Shown here: positions 39,210 to 49,865 of the stretch, in pieces
Layout: each line of letters begins with the position of its first letter
Numbering within the stretch: position 1 is the first letter of the stretch
From: Chromobotia macracanthus
Taxonomy: Eukaryota > Chordata > Actinopteri > Cypriniformes > Botiidae
Assembly: GCA_036877525.1 (NCBI GenBank)
Contig: JAZGTH010000009.1
Span: forward strand, 2,943,501 to 3,007,500
Direction of reading: 5' to 3'
DNA length: 64,000 nt
Notes under the pieces: generated by a model
The model's input: the letters and a program-made list of their open reading frames with translations, nothing else
Database searches by the model: none
What the model was told of the DNA's origin: nothing
Made by a program: the position numbers and the translations under genes

Positions 39210-39522
39210 CACACGCTGTGTGTGTACTTGTACATCTGTCTTTGTGAGGACCAGTGCACCAGTCAGACCATCAGAAGAGGACAAAGAGAGTACAGTGAGG
39301 ACATTTTAACCGGTCCTCACGTTCTGACAGTCCCTTTAAAGGGCTGCTTGAGGGTTAAGACTTGGTTTTAGGGTTAAGGTTAAAATCAGGTTAAGATTTG
39401 GTTAAGGGGAAGGGTTAAGCACTTATTTGTAATAGTAAGGGTTGGGATAAGGCGCTAGACATTGTATTAGGTCAATAAATGTACTCACAAAGTTAGCTGC
39501 ACAAATGTGTGCGTGTGATTAA
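39210..39522. mobile_element. Imperfect inverted-repeat element with TTAGGG-like interior (family D)
   Basis: The left end (TGTGTGTACTTGTACATCTG, then TCTTTGTGAGGACC) matches the reverse complement of the right end (CACACGCACACATTTGTGCA, then GCTAACTTTGTGAGTAC). The interior has TCCTCACGTTCTGAC and a GGGTTAAG/GGTTAAGATT run at 39,350-39,420. This is the common teleost 'TTTGTGAGGACC' repeat. The telomere-like run is part of it and not a telomere remnant. It falls in the presumed 3' UTR of ormdl3. Confidence 0.7.
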
Positions 39523-40446
39523 AACAAAGGAAATCTCTATGAGGGCTCTGGTTAAAACACTAGCCATGTAACATCCTAGCTGTGGCCCTGTAAGCAACAT
39601 ACATATAATACATTTAAAATAGGTTTTACTCATATATAAACCTCCACTGGAATTTTTACATCTAAAAAGTGTCTGCAGGTAAGGCATTTCAAACAGAGGA
39701 CTGGCAGGAGTTTAAGGAGGACAGGGTAATGAAGTCCAACTACTGGATTAAAGCTAGTGTTCTTTTTCCACAGTCAAGTAGCGACTAGTTGTACCTAAAA
39801 ATAGCCTCTACCATTCTTCCATCTTCTTTAGGAACACTGTACCATTCTCTTTCTCCTAAGCACATTACTGCTGAACACAGGAAGTGTTCAGTCAGACTCC
39901 TTAAACACAGTTGTAAGGACAAAACAAACAAGTCCTGAATTTCATCACACTGTGTCCTAGACTATTTGGACCAATCAGATTCATTGCCATCGAAGCATCT
40001 CTGCTAAGTGGCTGAAAGCGCTCGAGTCCAAATGACTTACATAATACTGACTAGCAAGAACACTGCTTTAGCAAACCCTCTGTCTCTCTGTGTTTCAACA
40101 CAGTCGAGCAAAGGTCCTGATATCTCCAGGGGCTATTGATCTAGCGCCTGCTGCATTCTGCTGGTGATTCTACAAACGTGTTCGTACGTTTACCAAATTT
40201 AACACAAAAATAGCATCGTTAAAAATGACATCATAGCAGATTCTTTGGCCAATCACACTTTAAAGCATCAGAGCAGCCAATGAAGCCCTGTATTTCACGT
40301 CTTTTAAATCCAAAGTATGAATCATTAAAATGGTTCTGCCTGTCCATGTCATGTGCACAACAGATCCTCTTCAGCTGAAGATCAAGGTGCTTTGGCCAGC
40401 AGGACATTAAACAGAATCCAGGAGCCCTTGTGGTCCTGTGGACCCA

Positions 40447-40582
40447 TCAGTACTTATTTATTCCGAAAAGCCGAACGCCGTGGAACTGAGGCAGTTTGGG
40501 GATTAGCACGGTGAGCAGGGAAATGGTATTGATGATGAAGTGTACCCGGTCATACTTTGTATAGAAACTGGTGAGGAAATAT
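40447..40582 (-). CDS. ormdl3: ormdl3 last coding exon (exon 4) with stop codon
   Basis: Acceptor CCTTTCTGCAG, then ATATTTCCTCACC in phase (YFLTSFYTKYD). It ends GVRLFGINKY with a TGA at 40,449-40,447. Intron 3 (40,583-41,387) is 805 bp. Confidence 0.96.
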
Positions 40583-42412
40583 CTGCAGAAAGGAAGGACA
40601 AAAGTAAGATCAGATCAGACGCCAGACAGCCACAAGAGACTGAAGATTTTGTTTGAAGCAAGCACAGAGCTACAATGCATCCAATGAGAACACAGGGGTG
40701 TGATGTCTTCATGTTGTAACACCATCAAATAAAAAAGATCAATGTCAAGAAAAAGTCAATGTGAAATTTAAATGTGACCCATTACCTCGCATGTTCCTGG
40801 TCTTATTGTGAAAGATTGATCAATGCATGTTATTCAAATGAAAAAGGTACTTATTTATTAAAAATGCAAGTCCAGCCCGACTTTTTTAACTGATTGAATA
40901 TCCTGTTCACTCCAAATTGTCACATTACTAAATGAAAATGGGTTACAAATGACAATTTGTGTTAACGTGAAGCTTCTAAATATGAACAGAAGGCTCCTAA
41001 ACTGCTATTACACGCAATCAAATATTACACAATGTTGGAATTTTTACGGAAAGAAGTTAAAAGAGAGGTGTTTACATTTTAAAATATACTTTCCTGAAAA
41101 CACACCCTGTCACATTTTATTCCTCACTGTAGCAGACAGATATATCCTCACTACAGGTCAGAAGTAGAGAGAGCATAACAAATGACCCGATTGACTGACT
41201 AACTGTTTCTAAATTGGGCTTTTCTTGCCAGTAGACACCACAGGATGCGTCAGCATCACTGACTTCTGCTTGTGGTCCTGCAGGGCAAACTCTGCCTTCA
41301 AAATGCATGTACTGAATCCCCAGGAAGCAATTAGCATGACAGACAGAATGAAGCTTATAACTGCAGTTTTCATGGGAACACTCTTACAGTATAATAGGCG
41401 TGATGGTAAGAAACTTCCGAGAGGCAGTGAACTGGACCCCATAGTCCATCTGTTCCCAGTGGGTCAGTAGCCGGGCCTTGCCTTGGTCCGGGGTCTCAAA
41501 CGGAGTGCCCTTGACCGTGTGTAGAAAGATATACATGCACTGCAGCAAAAAGACAAAAAGAAAGGAAAACATCATGACCTTTAGCATAATTCTTCAAAGC
41601 TTTATCAGCAGGTGCTGTGAAACTCTTAGGAAAGCAGCAAGAGCTTATCTGTTTTAGGAACAGAAAGACTAAAAAGGCGATACAGGCCGACATCGAAGTC
41701 TGGCTGAAATTACAGATCCCAGAGTCAGCAACTAAATGGGCCGAAATTCAGCAAGCAAAAATATTGCCATGTCAGAATTTTTGCAGCTGGAGATCGTCAT
41801 CAAACAGTGCGATTGTGATTATTTTAAGCTTCTGCATCTTAAGGGGTTTTTAAAGGAACAGTTCACCTAAAATAAAAACTGCCGTGATTTACTCACCTCC
41901 GTGTCTTTCCATACCCGTATGACCCCTTGCACAGAACACAAAAGTGAGTCATGTAAAATTAAACATCCAAGCTTATTCCCTGCAATTAAAATTCCCATCT
42001 ACTGTCACTGTATGGAAAAAACAACAACTTGGAAATACTTGGAATACGAGTAACTCATTTGTTATTATCGTACAGGCAAGAAGTCATATGGGTTTGGGAC
42101 AACATTAGTGTTCATAGATACATTTTATCTATGAAACTTCAAAAGACTCGCAATGCAGCGGTCAATCCTAACATTGCATGAACTTTCACCTAGCCTGGAC
42201 CCTGAGCTGGAGTCCACATGTTGTTTGGCAGCTCTTACCGTGTTGTGAATGAGGTTAGTGAGGGTCCAAACTACAGACACGCTGACGAAAGGAATGCTGA
42301 GCAATATGATGTGCAGCAGACCGATGCCAAGCACGTAGGAGAGCCACATGCCCCTGCTGTTCATCACACGCGTGTTGGGGTTCACTTCACTGTGCGCCGT
42401 GCCCACATTCAT
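40447..42412 (-). CDS. ormdl3: ORMDL sphingolipid biosynthesis regulator 3 (complete coding span, three coding exons)
   Basis: Orm-family ER membrane protein that binds and inhibits serine palmitoyltransferase, the first enzyme of sphingolipid synthesis, in response to ceramide. Coding exons 42,412-42,239, 41,539-41,388 and 40,582-40,447 (174 + 152 + 136 bp) join in phase to 153 codons plus stop, exactly the ORMDL length. All introns are GT-AG. Family landmarks seen are the N-terminus MNVGTAHSEVNPNTR (Asn13 is the reported ceramide-sensing residue), PFETPDQGKARLLTHWEQMD, FYTKYD and the C-terminus GVRLFGINKY. Hydrophobic segments lie at about residues 22-42, 44-63 and 95-137. MNVGTAHS, VLGIGLLH and LTITPI favour ORMDL3 over ORMDL1 or ORMDL2. 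Departures from the mammalian sequence are Ser46 (Pro in SVPVVW) and Thr58-Cys59 (Met-Gly) at the exon junction. Confidence 0.96.
41388..41539 (-). CDS. ormdl3: ormdl3 coding exon 3
   Basis: Acceptor TTTTTGCTGCAG precedes TGCATGTATATC; the donor is GTAAGAG at 41,387. It carries the central conserved loop TVKGTPFETPDQGKARLL and the TASRKFLTITPI segment. It ends two bases into a Leu codon, completed by exon 4. Intron 2 (41,540-42,238) is 699 bp. Confidence 0.96.
41852..42105 (+). mobile_element. Family E inverted-repeat element in ormdl3 intron 2
   Basis: The left end AAAGGAACAGTTCACCTAAA, then CTGCCGTGATTTACTCACCT and CATACCCGTATGACC, and the right part CATATGGGTTTGGGACAAC are ordered pieces of a very abundant cyprinid non-autonomous element that starts AAAGGAACAGTTCACCC and carries an inverted GGTTTGGAACGACATGAGGG near its other end. 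The right terminus is degraded. Confidence 0.7.
42239..42412 (-). CDS. ormdl3: ormdl3 coding exon (exon 2), start codon to residue 58
   Basis: ATG at 42,412-42,410. The exon begins at 42,417 after a CTGTTCAG acceptor, leaving only five untranslated bases (TTAGG) before the start codon, so most of the 5' UTR is in exon 1. It ends ...CACAACACG with donor GTAAGAG at 42,238. Phase 0. Confidence 0.95.
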
Positions 42413-42435
42413 CCTAACTGAACAGAAACGACACA

Positions 42436-42716
42436 ATGCACAGATGCACAGATGCACAAATGCAGATATGCACAAGTGCACAGATGCACAAATGCACAGA
42501 TGCACAAATGCACAGATGCACAAATGCAGAAATGCACAAATGTAGATGCACAAATGCACAGATGCACAAATGCACAGATGCACAAATGTAGATGCACAAA
42601 TGCACAGATGCACAAATGTAGATGCACAAATGCACAAATGCAGAAATGCACAAATGTAGATGCACAAATGCACAGATGCACAAATGCACAGATGCACAAA
42701 TGCACAAATGCAAAAA
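42436..42716. repeat. ormdl3: Octamer minisatellite in ormdl3 intron 1
   Basis: Tandem TGCACAGA and TGCACAAA octamers with occasional six-base TGTAGA units and TGCAGAAA variants; about 280 bp. Higher-order blocks (for example TGCACAAATGTAGA...) recur four times. The repeat occupies more than 60% of the 450-bp intron 1 (42,418-42,867) and stops about 18 bp from the exon-2 acceptor. The open frames it creates on both strands (Met-His-Lys-Cys or Cys-Ile-Cys-Ala repeats) are not genes. Confidence 0.95.
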
Positions 42717-42867
42717 GGCGTTCAGCGATGCATTTCATTTACCACCACCAACGTGACATGAACAACAAATGAAAATCCTCCATCAAGTCGCCGAGTGTGC
42801 AAAAGCAACAAAACTTCTGAAAAGCGATCAAATATGTCAACTTTAAAGCCGTAAACGAGTCGCTTAC

Positions 42868-43010
42868 CGTAAAGTAAGAGCGCTGTTAATGAATCGCACA
42901 GAAACTTCGAGAGAAGCGCTGACGTGAATCGGTGACCCAAAATAATCGCTTTTCGTTCGGGCTGGTGAACGTCCAGTTCGGCAGTGCGCTCCTCACGGTG
43001 GCTACTCTGC
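42868..43010 (-). other. ormdl3: ormdl3 non-coding first exon (approximate 5' end)
   Basis: A strong minus-strand donor (CTTTACG|GTAAGCG) at 42,868/42,867 follows a moderately CpG-rich stretch without an in-frame start codon that would extend the protein. Together with the acceptor five bases before the ATG, this predicts a separate 5' UTR exon, the usual ORMDL gene plan. The TSS is not determined; the right boundary is a guess. Confidence 0.6.
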
Positions 43011-43250
43011 TGTAGTGCACTTAAAAGGTGTCAGTCTGTGTACTTCACGTTTGCTTGCTTGTTCCTGTGCAAACAGACGCACTTCGTAGCTTCACGTCAT
43101 CAGTTTCAGAGCTCACCTTTAGAAGTGCGGTCATCGGACTGCGTGCTGATTGGATGGCTCCAACCACAAGGAGGGTTTGCACCAATCGGCGCTCGATGCG
43201 TTGAACGTTCGCCCAAACGTCTTCCACCCCCTCTGACGTCACTGAAAGTG
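43011..43250 (-). promoter_or_regulatory. ormdl3: ormdl3 promoter with CRE and CCAAT boxes
   Basis: Upstream of the predicted first exon is a CpG-containing block with a palindromic cAMP/ATF element TGACGTCA at 43,234-43,241, half-sites CACGTCA at about 43,094, a CCAAT on the plus strand at about 43,182-43,186, and one on the minus strand (GATTGG at about 43,149-43,154). No TATA box was seen. ATF/CREB binding has been reported at mammalian ORMDL3 promoters. That these fish sites work is inference. Confidence 0.55.
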
Positions 43251-44089
43251 CCCGTGAAGAGAGATTATTATGAGATTATTATGCAAAGATTTATGGGAAC
43301 AGTAGTTCATGTAAACATGTAACCGTGTTTGGGGTGTATTTGCTACGGATTTTTTAAAAAAAATAAAGGATTTTAAACAAAATGCACACGGTGTGTCCAG
43401 AAATAAAGAGTAATAAATGATGTAAAATGACTAATTTTTTTTGATTCTGCTAAATGTAGTTTATAAATATATATATATATATATAATTGGATTGGCAGAC
43501 AAAACATGTATATTTTTATGCTTTCAGAGGATATGTATGTATATGCATCTGAAGAATGACATCACGGGTTAATTCTTGTAATTGCGGCTCAGTGTGGCCT
43601 GACCTTTCCATCCTACATGTTACATAATGGCTGTCAGACTAATGCTCCAACAAATGCTGTAAGGGCACTGAAAGGCTCCTGAGGGACGTTATCTAGTCTG
43701 TTGGCTGAAGATGTTCTTTTACTGTCAGTTTCAGCTCTTGTTCTGCCCTGTAGGACCTGAAACATGAACCATGTGTCTGATGATCACACTGTGGTCTTCC
43801 TTCTCTTGCTCTTATAATGCTCTTGGCGGGTAGCGACTACATTTTAAAAGCTGTTAAATTATATCTTGGAGTGTAGAACATGTTACCCTGATATTCTTTA
43901 ACAATGCAACCCTTAGGCCTGAAGATTAATGTTTCCAAATGCGATTCCCTTGGTAGTATGTACAGCGTGTCTGTTGGAAGAAGGCCTCCTATAGAAACTG
44001 CAGCAGCAGTGTATCTGTTCGTCATCTGAGGGCCAGCTGCATGTGATATTAATACACTTTTTAATAGATTGCATTTCTAATATGACAGT
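43251..44089. other. Intergenic DNA between ormdl3 and wnt3, left part
   Basis: No gene. It includes a short (TA)n microsatellite at 43,466-43,485. Confidence 0.4.
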
Positions 44090-44368
44090 GAAATGGTGGA
44101 ATAAGCCTTCAAGAAATAACTTAAAACATACCTGTTTATTAGACACCTGACTAATTCCTACTGTTCCAACGTTTAACATTGTTTTTTTAAACTTAATTGT
44201 CTTATATTGTTCATCCTTTCTCAAGCATCAGAACTATTCCCACTATTTTAATGTAGCTTTATAGACTAGGCTTGTTGGTTATTGGGGGAAAATGTTAAAT
44301 ATTCTCACTTTTTGTAAGTCACTTTGGATAAAAGCATCTGCTAAATAAATAAAAATGTACATGTAAAG
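44090..44368 (+). mobile_element. 3' end of an L2-clade LINE
   Basis: A broken frame ends NNLKHTCLL followed by a stop, resembling the LKTYLF-type end of fish L2 ORF2. About 190 bp later comes the tail TAAGTCACTTTGGATAAAAG plus CATCTGCTAAATAAATAAAA, the same tail the SINEs in this window carry but without a tRNA head. That fits the LINE parent of the SINEs rather than another SINE. Confidence 0.6.
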
Positions 44369-47300
44369 ATGATGGGGCAGGAAAGTGTTCTACAGTAAAT
44401 CCAAGCACAAACTCTTTTCTCGTCAAATCAGTTTGCCTTCTCGAAAACCTAATTCTTTTTATTTACTTATATGTTTAATAGACTATACTTATATATTTTA
44501 CTTATAACTTTAATAGTTGTGAGGTTTCAGATGGCATGAAGTACACAAGCACAAAGAAACCATTTAAGAGCCTTCCTTAATTACTACTGCTCCTCTTACA
44601 GAAGATAACAGCTGAGGGAATTTATATGACGTTCACCACAGATTAAAGTTTCGCTGACTGGTCATGTTCTTACAAACATACGGATACTTTCCCCAGAGGT
44701 TTTTAACAAGAATTTGGAACATTACTAAACTGCATGCCTCTGATATTTTAAGCCAAACCCAGCCTATTTCTCTTTAAAATACACTTACTGGTTTTACTTT
44801 TTCTACATAAATATGACTTTAAAGAACGGGGGGCTTAAAGAATCTCTGGTAACACAATTCTTGATGGCATCACCAATGCTTAAAATCCTGTAAGATCATA
44901 CATGATTGCCTCCACATACAATCAAATTTCTAAGTATTTTGATAAACACATTGGCAGTATTGGAAGTAACCAGAAGATGTCAGTGTCAACACACTGGTGA
45001 TGTTTTTTTGTCCTGCTAGAAGAGACACCTTATTCTCACCTCATTGGCCTGAAGGCAGATTTTGATATTTTGATAACTCATATAGATTTAACTTATATGT
45101 CTATAACTTCATGTTTATATTGAATATATTAATACATTTTTGCTGTATTTCTGCGCACTGGAAGCTTCTGCCACTAAGACAAATTCATTGTGTGTGTGAA
45201 TGCACTTGAAACAAGGTACTGACACAACACTGTTCTCTCACCATTGCCAGCTGCAAGTATATAAACTCTGTTTACTTTGCAAATGTTTTACGGTTTATAA
45301 TTTACAGTGTATGAACAGGTTTGGGGGACAGTTGAAAAGACTGCCACCATGAGACTTGATACTGAGGTCTGGGATTAAAGACTCATGGTAAGATCCTTTT
45401 AGCTGTTAGACTGCTCTGCCAAAACCATAAAGCCAGGAAGATTTAAGCTTAAAATCCTTTGAAAACTTGAAATAACATCTGATAAACTCTCAGTTGTTTT
45501 AATGGATGGGCCCCTTGTCTCACGGGCCCAGTGGGTAATACCACAGAGGACCTTGGTGGGCACCCAAATGTCATATTCAGAATATCTATAGTGCTTGAAA
45601 GTGACATTATTTCCACTGCCTTTATCAAATCCGTTTATTCTGAACTCTCACATATTATAAGTTTAAGACTGGTGCAGTCTTAAAAATATACATCTTCTGT
45701 ACACGTCTCACATCTGATTTGATATTTGCTTAAGAATACATGCCAGACGACATGCTGTGCTAGATGTACAAGGATAACAGTAACCTAAAATATGTAATAT
45801 GCTCTTGTAATGTATTCGATTTCGAGCTTCAATGACCCTGAGTCAAAAATAATTGAAATCCTGAGAGAAGAGGAAGAGAGGCCTAGTGACCCGGGCCAGC
45901 CTAATGATAGCACACTGCAAAAACTAAAATACTGACACTCCATTATTGTCCTATAGAGGAAGCTGAGGATTAGAACACCAAAGAATTTCAATAAAGGAAC
46001 TGTCTGTTGTGGGACTGAGGGCCCTGTGGAGCTTTAGGCATTGTCCTAAAGGGTGATTGAGAGTGAGAAGAAGGGAGTGGAGGAGCATTGTGTTCGAACT
46101 GAGCCTTTATAAAGGTGGTTATTAGGAAAGAAATGGCGTGGGGGTGGCTGTTGACTCTTCATCTGTGTGAACAAAGTATCTGGCATATAGCTCCCTCTCT
46201 CTCTCTTACACAGTCTTTAAGCTTGTGCTTTACGATGGCCATGAATACTGGGGCAAGCCCACAGAGACCCCCGCCAAGCCCAGACCTGCGCAAAAGCTTA
46301 TTGTCCGGCTTAAGTGCGGTTTAATTAAGCAAGCTCTGTGTCCTGAGAGAAGAGAGGAGCTTTAAAGAGCTCGGGTCCTGTGGAGATGCTGAGGTGACCA
46401 ATGGAAGGGATGATGCGTCGTATGGGGCTATTGAAGGGGAAAGTGTTTGCTGCACTAATGAAAAAGGTTTGTTTGGGGGAGATGAATGGGGAGGGGTGGA
46501 GGAATGTCTGGTCTTTGTCCCCAGCTTACAAAGTAGGGACAAAAGCAGTGATATTATACAAATGCACCCATTTCCAGGACATGATGCTGCAACAGGGGCC
46601 CGAAGACGGGTCAGACTGCTCGATCTCAGCCGCATGTGAAGCACACTAGCTTTGCCATAGTGCACACAAAGATGCACACGTACACACATGCATACGCACT
46701 TTAGTTAAATCCTGAGAGCTGGGGATTCTGGAAAAAAAATTGGGGGTTGTGGGATGTGGGTATTAAGCGGATTTTCTCTGCAACTGTAAGAACAAGCTAA
46801 TTCCTCAGGCCTCCTTTATCTCTAACACAGCAATAACAAACAATGAAATTCTGAAGAGCAGGCAGCAAAGGAAGAGGAGGGGAGAGGCGCAGACACAAAA
46901 GAAAGAAAGATGGATAGAATGAAAGAGAGGAAAGACTTGTGAGAGGAGAGGGTGGGCTTGGGCGTGTTAAGAAACTTTCTCGCTCTAGTGTTATGTGTGA
47001 ACACTCTGTTAATCCAGGTTTTATTGGTTGCCTGTGTCCGGTCACACTGTCCAGATTGAGTGTGTGTGTGTGAGGAAAAGTGGGGGTCTACACATGTCCC
47101 TCTTTGTGGCTGCTGAGAGAGAGGAAAGCCTGAGAAAGAGCCGGACCTCGCTACAGCCGTTTCCAGGTCGCCTTAGAAACCTACACCACAGGGGTCCTCA
47201 GTGCATGCTGCTACCAAACACACAGATTAACGCACACATGCAGAAATTAAGGCTGTAATGCATGACGTATAGAGGATATTGGTCCTGCTTAACTCAGTGA

Positions 47301-48203
47301 TCTGCTTGCATCATCTTTCAATAGGTTTGCAGTATCCTATGGCTTTCATGTGTGCATCAACAGCTTGAATTATCTTCTGTCCACTTATCTAAACATTACT
47401 GATGTCATTCAGAAACAACAGGAAGCCAAAAGTGTATCTTTCCCAGATTACAGGGACCACTTTGTGGGTGTGTAGGGTGATGTATTGGACCGGCCCTAAT
47501 AAGAAGCAGGAGTGTCTACAAACATGACTTAATGAGGGAGGATGAGAGACTCCTGACCCAGAGGTCAAAGCTCAAAGCCAGTCTTTTCATCCCCATTGAT
47601 CTGCTAGTGCACTTCATTTCCATGCTCTAGGGCCACTTCAGTAAATTCATTAAGTGCAATTGATAAGAGAATCAAGACTTCCTCCGCAGCACAATGGCTA
47701 TGCGAGGAGAGAAGACTGTTTTTGTTGTAGCTTTGTTAAACATCTCTGTGGCTTTTGTCCAAGTTTCACACTGTTGCAATGGATCTTGGAACTAAAATTC
47801 TTTAGATTCTAATCATCAGTTCATTTCCAGAGCATCATTTTACAGACCTTATGGTCCTGACCCGGGAAACGTGGTTTCAATGTTGTTGAGATGCCGACCG
47901 CAGACCATTCCTCGCCTCCACTCGTAAATTACACTCCAATCACGTTTTCCCAGCCAATCCTGGCGAGCAGATCCACATCTGTCACTCCTCAAGAATGCAG
48001 AGTCCAATCAAACCGCTGATCTCTGCACAATGCAACTGATGAAAAGCAGATCTTTATTATTGATGTCAGGAGCACAACACTTACACAATAAATGCTTCTG
48101 AAACCAGCAACCAACAGGTTCATATCTGATGGTAGCACAGCTTTTGGAACAATTGAAACTGCTAAACAAGCATCAGCTGTATACAAAAAAGTATATATGG
48201 AAG
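44369..48203. other. Intergenic DNA between ormdl3 and wnt3, middle part
   Basis: No coding exon recognised. Open frames around 46,115-46,690 (69-122 codons, both strands) show no domain. As DNA upstream of a developmental ligand gene it may hold enhancers, for example the repeat-free AT-rich stretch at about 47,590-47,700, but nothing can be proved from sequence alone. Confidence 0.35.
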
Positions 48204-48228
48204 TATATATATATATATATATATATAT
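48204..48228. repeat. (TA)n microsatellite
   Basis: About 12 TA dinucleotides directly before a family A element, which fits insertion at a TA-rich site. Confidence 0.95.
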
Positions 48229-48231
48229 TGC

Positions 48232-48463
48232 TTAAAGCTGCAGTCAGTAACTTTTATTGGGTTAAAAATGAACAGACATCAGTTATTTAGCAAGTACGGC
48301 AGATCAGTGCTCAAAACAGTCTTATAATAATGAAAACATCTTATAATATTGATTTATAATTTGACCTGTGAGATCTGATTAAAAGTACATAAAGTAACCT
48401 GCATTTTTATGTTTCATACAGAAGGCGACAGAGAGGCAAAAGTTACGGATTACAGCTCTAAAT
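48232..48463 (-). mobile_element. Family A inverted-repeat element, minus orientation
   Basis: Starts TTAAAGCTGCAGTCAGTAAC and ends AGTTACGGATTACAGCTCTA, an imperfect inverted pair. The interior ATCAGTGCTCAAAACAGTCT and TTTCATACAGAAGGCGACAG are the reverse complement of the other copies. Confidence 0.82.
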
Positions 48464-49849
48464 GTGCTGTCAGTTGCCTATCATCTATGTCTCTGTATGT
48501 TTATGTATGATTTAGTCTATAGCCTTATGTTTCACAAACAATAAAACGCATACATAAAACTAAATTCACCCCAACTTTTAAAGCATTTGGATGAATGAAC
48601 ATATTAGACGATCTGGTGGACGTCAGAATGACCTCCCATGCCTTGAAGCACAGCCACAGCCAGCTTGGGCTCTGGTTCTTTTGATGTGGGAGAATAAAGG
48701 CAAAAAACAGAGCAATGGAAATATGACCTCTAGACTGTGGTCGTAGATGTCTGTGTTGCTCCATGGCTCCTGTGGTGGCTGAACACAGCCCATCTCCCTG
48801 CTTAGTGTGAGACAGATTGATACAGAAGACTGATAAACAGAGAGAGGCATCAGTCCTGGATTCCTAGATTGAAGGAGAGCATTATTCAACCACAGCCACA
48901 CAAGAGTACTGGACAATACCACTAATCAAACATTCCTGCAAAGTTGTGGGCACTAATGTAATCATATGTGTAGCCTTAACAGTATTTTATTTGTTACTTG
49001 TGAAGACCAATATAAAATGAGATTTCTTTAATATCGAAATAGTTTCATTAAGTCTGCATTTGATAGCCAGAGATTTTACTATGAACTCGACACTTTATCA
49101 CGTTCCTCTAAGAGCAAAGTGTAGGATCACATTGTACAGCTTCATGCACATTGTATAGCTTCATGCTTTTACTTACGTATGTTTATTTCACCTAAGGAAT
49201 TTTCTTAAAGAACATCTAGACACAAAGAGCATCATGGGAAACCATTAATGCTTACTTTGCATGATATGAAAAGTAATTAAATGCTTTTTTATGTTTACCA
49301 ACAGACATCTCATTTTTGTACCTAAAACTGTGGTAAGTGTACAGTTGTTTTTAAGACAAGAGGCTATAACTGAGTACAATGCATTGTCATTTTTTAGTGT
49401 CCGGTCTTTTTCTCAGCACCGTCTGCCCTCAGCCCATCCGAATAACAATAGTGTTTATGTCAGATGTGCTGCCTTTGGGCCACTGGTGCATGGAACCCTG
49501 CATGCCTGGCCCTGCCACTCCACCTTTTATGGCTTTTATTGTGTTTCCTTTGTGTTGCATCATCACAAGGGGAGGACGCTACTGTCAAAATTCTCCAAGA
49601 CTTTTCAATGTGTGCTAACGCAGACATTGCATGCACATGTATCCAGAACAATTAGTTCAGGCACGCCATACTTTAAAATCAAGATAGATCCCTTCTCTGG
49701 AATGAGCTACACCAGCCGAGCAGCAGGCCAGAGTCTGCCACAGCTGGTTGTCCTTGACATTAATACAGACAATATAGGTCTTAAGACAAATCTATCTCTC
49801 TGAACTCCAATCCCAGCACCCTTATATTCTTATTCTCTCCCTTTTCTTT
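48464..49849. other. Intergenic DNA upstream of wnt3
   Basis: No gene recognised. The 170-codon plus-strand frame 49,291-49,803 has no recognised domain, no conserved splice context and ends shortly before the putative wnt3 promoter; I do not call it. A (CTTT)n tract of five units lies at about 49,845-49,865. Confidence 0.35.
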
Positions 49850-49865
49850 CTTTCTTTCTTTCTTT

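Larger units (their letters stand above)
37090..40446 (-). other. ormdl3: Candidate 3' UTR of ormdl3
   Basis: Downstream of the ormdl3 stop codon (40,449-40,447) the first canonical minus-strand AATAAA outside the coding sequence that I find is at 37,111-37,106. That would give a 3' UTR of about 3.35 kb, including an inverted-repeat element at 39.2-39.5 kb. A shorter UTR using a variant signal is possible. The extent is inference; only the stop codon is certain. Confidence 0.35.

Noticed and set aside
39350..39420. Interstitial telomeric repeat (TTAGGG-like)
   Set aside because: The GGGTTAAGG run is irregular and is the interior of a common fish inverted-repeat element.
42125..42772. Open frames with Cys-Ile-Cys-Ala or Met-His-Lys-Cys repeats
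   Set aside because: Produced by the TGCACARA minisatellite. Only the part 42,239-42,412 on the minus strand is coding, as ormdl3 exon 2.
49291..49803. 170-codon plus-strand frame upstream of wnt3 as a separate gene
   Set aside because: Longest chance-like frame in the window, but with no recognisable domain and out of any joinable phase with wnt3.
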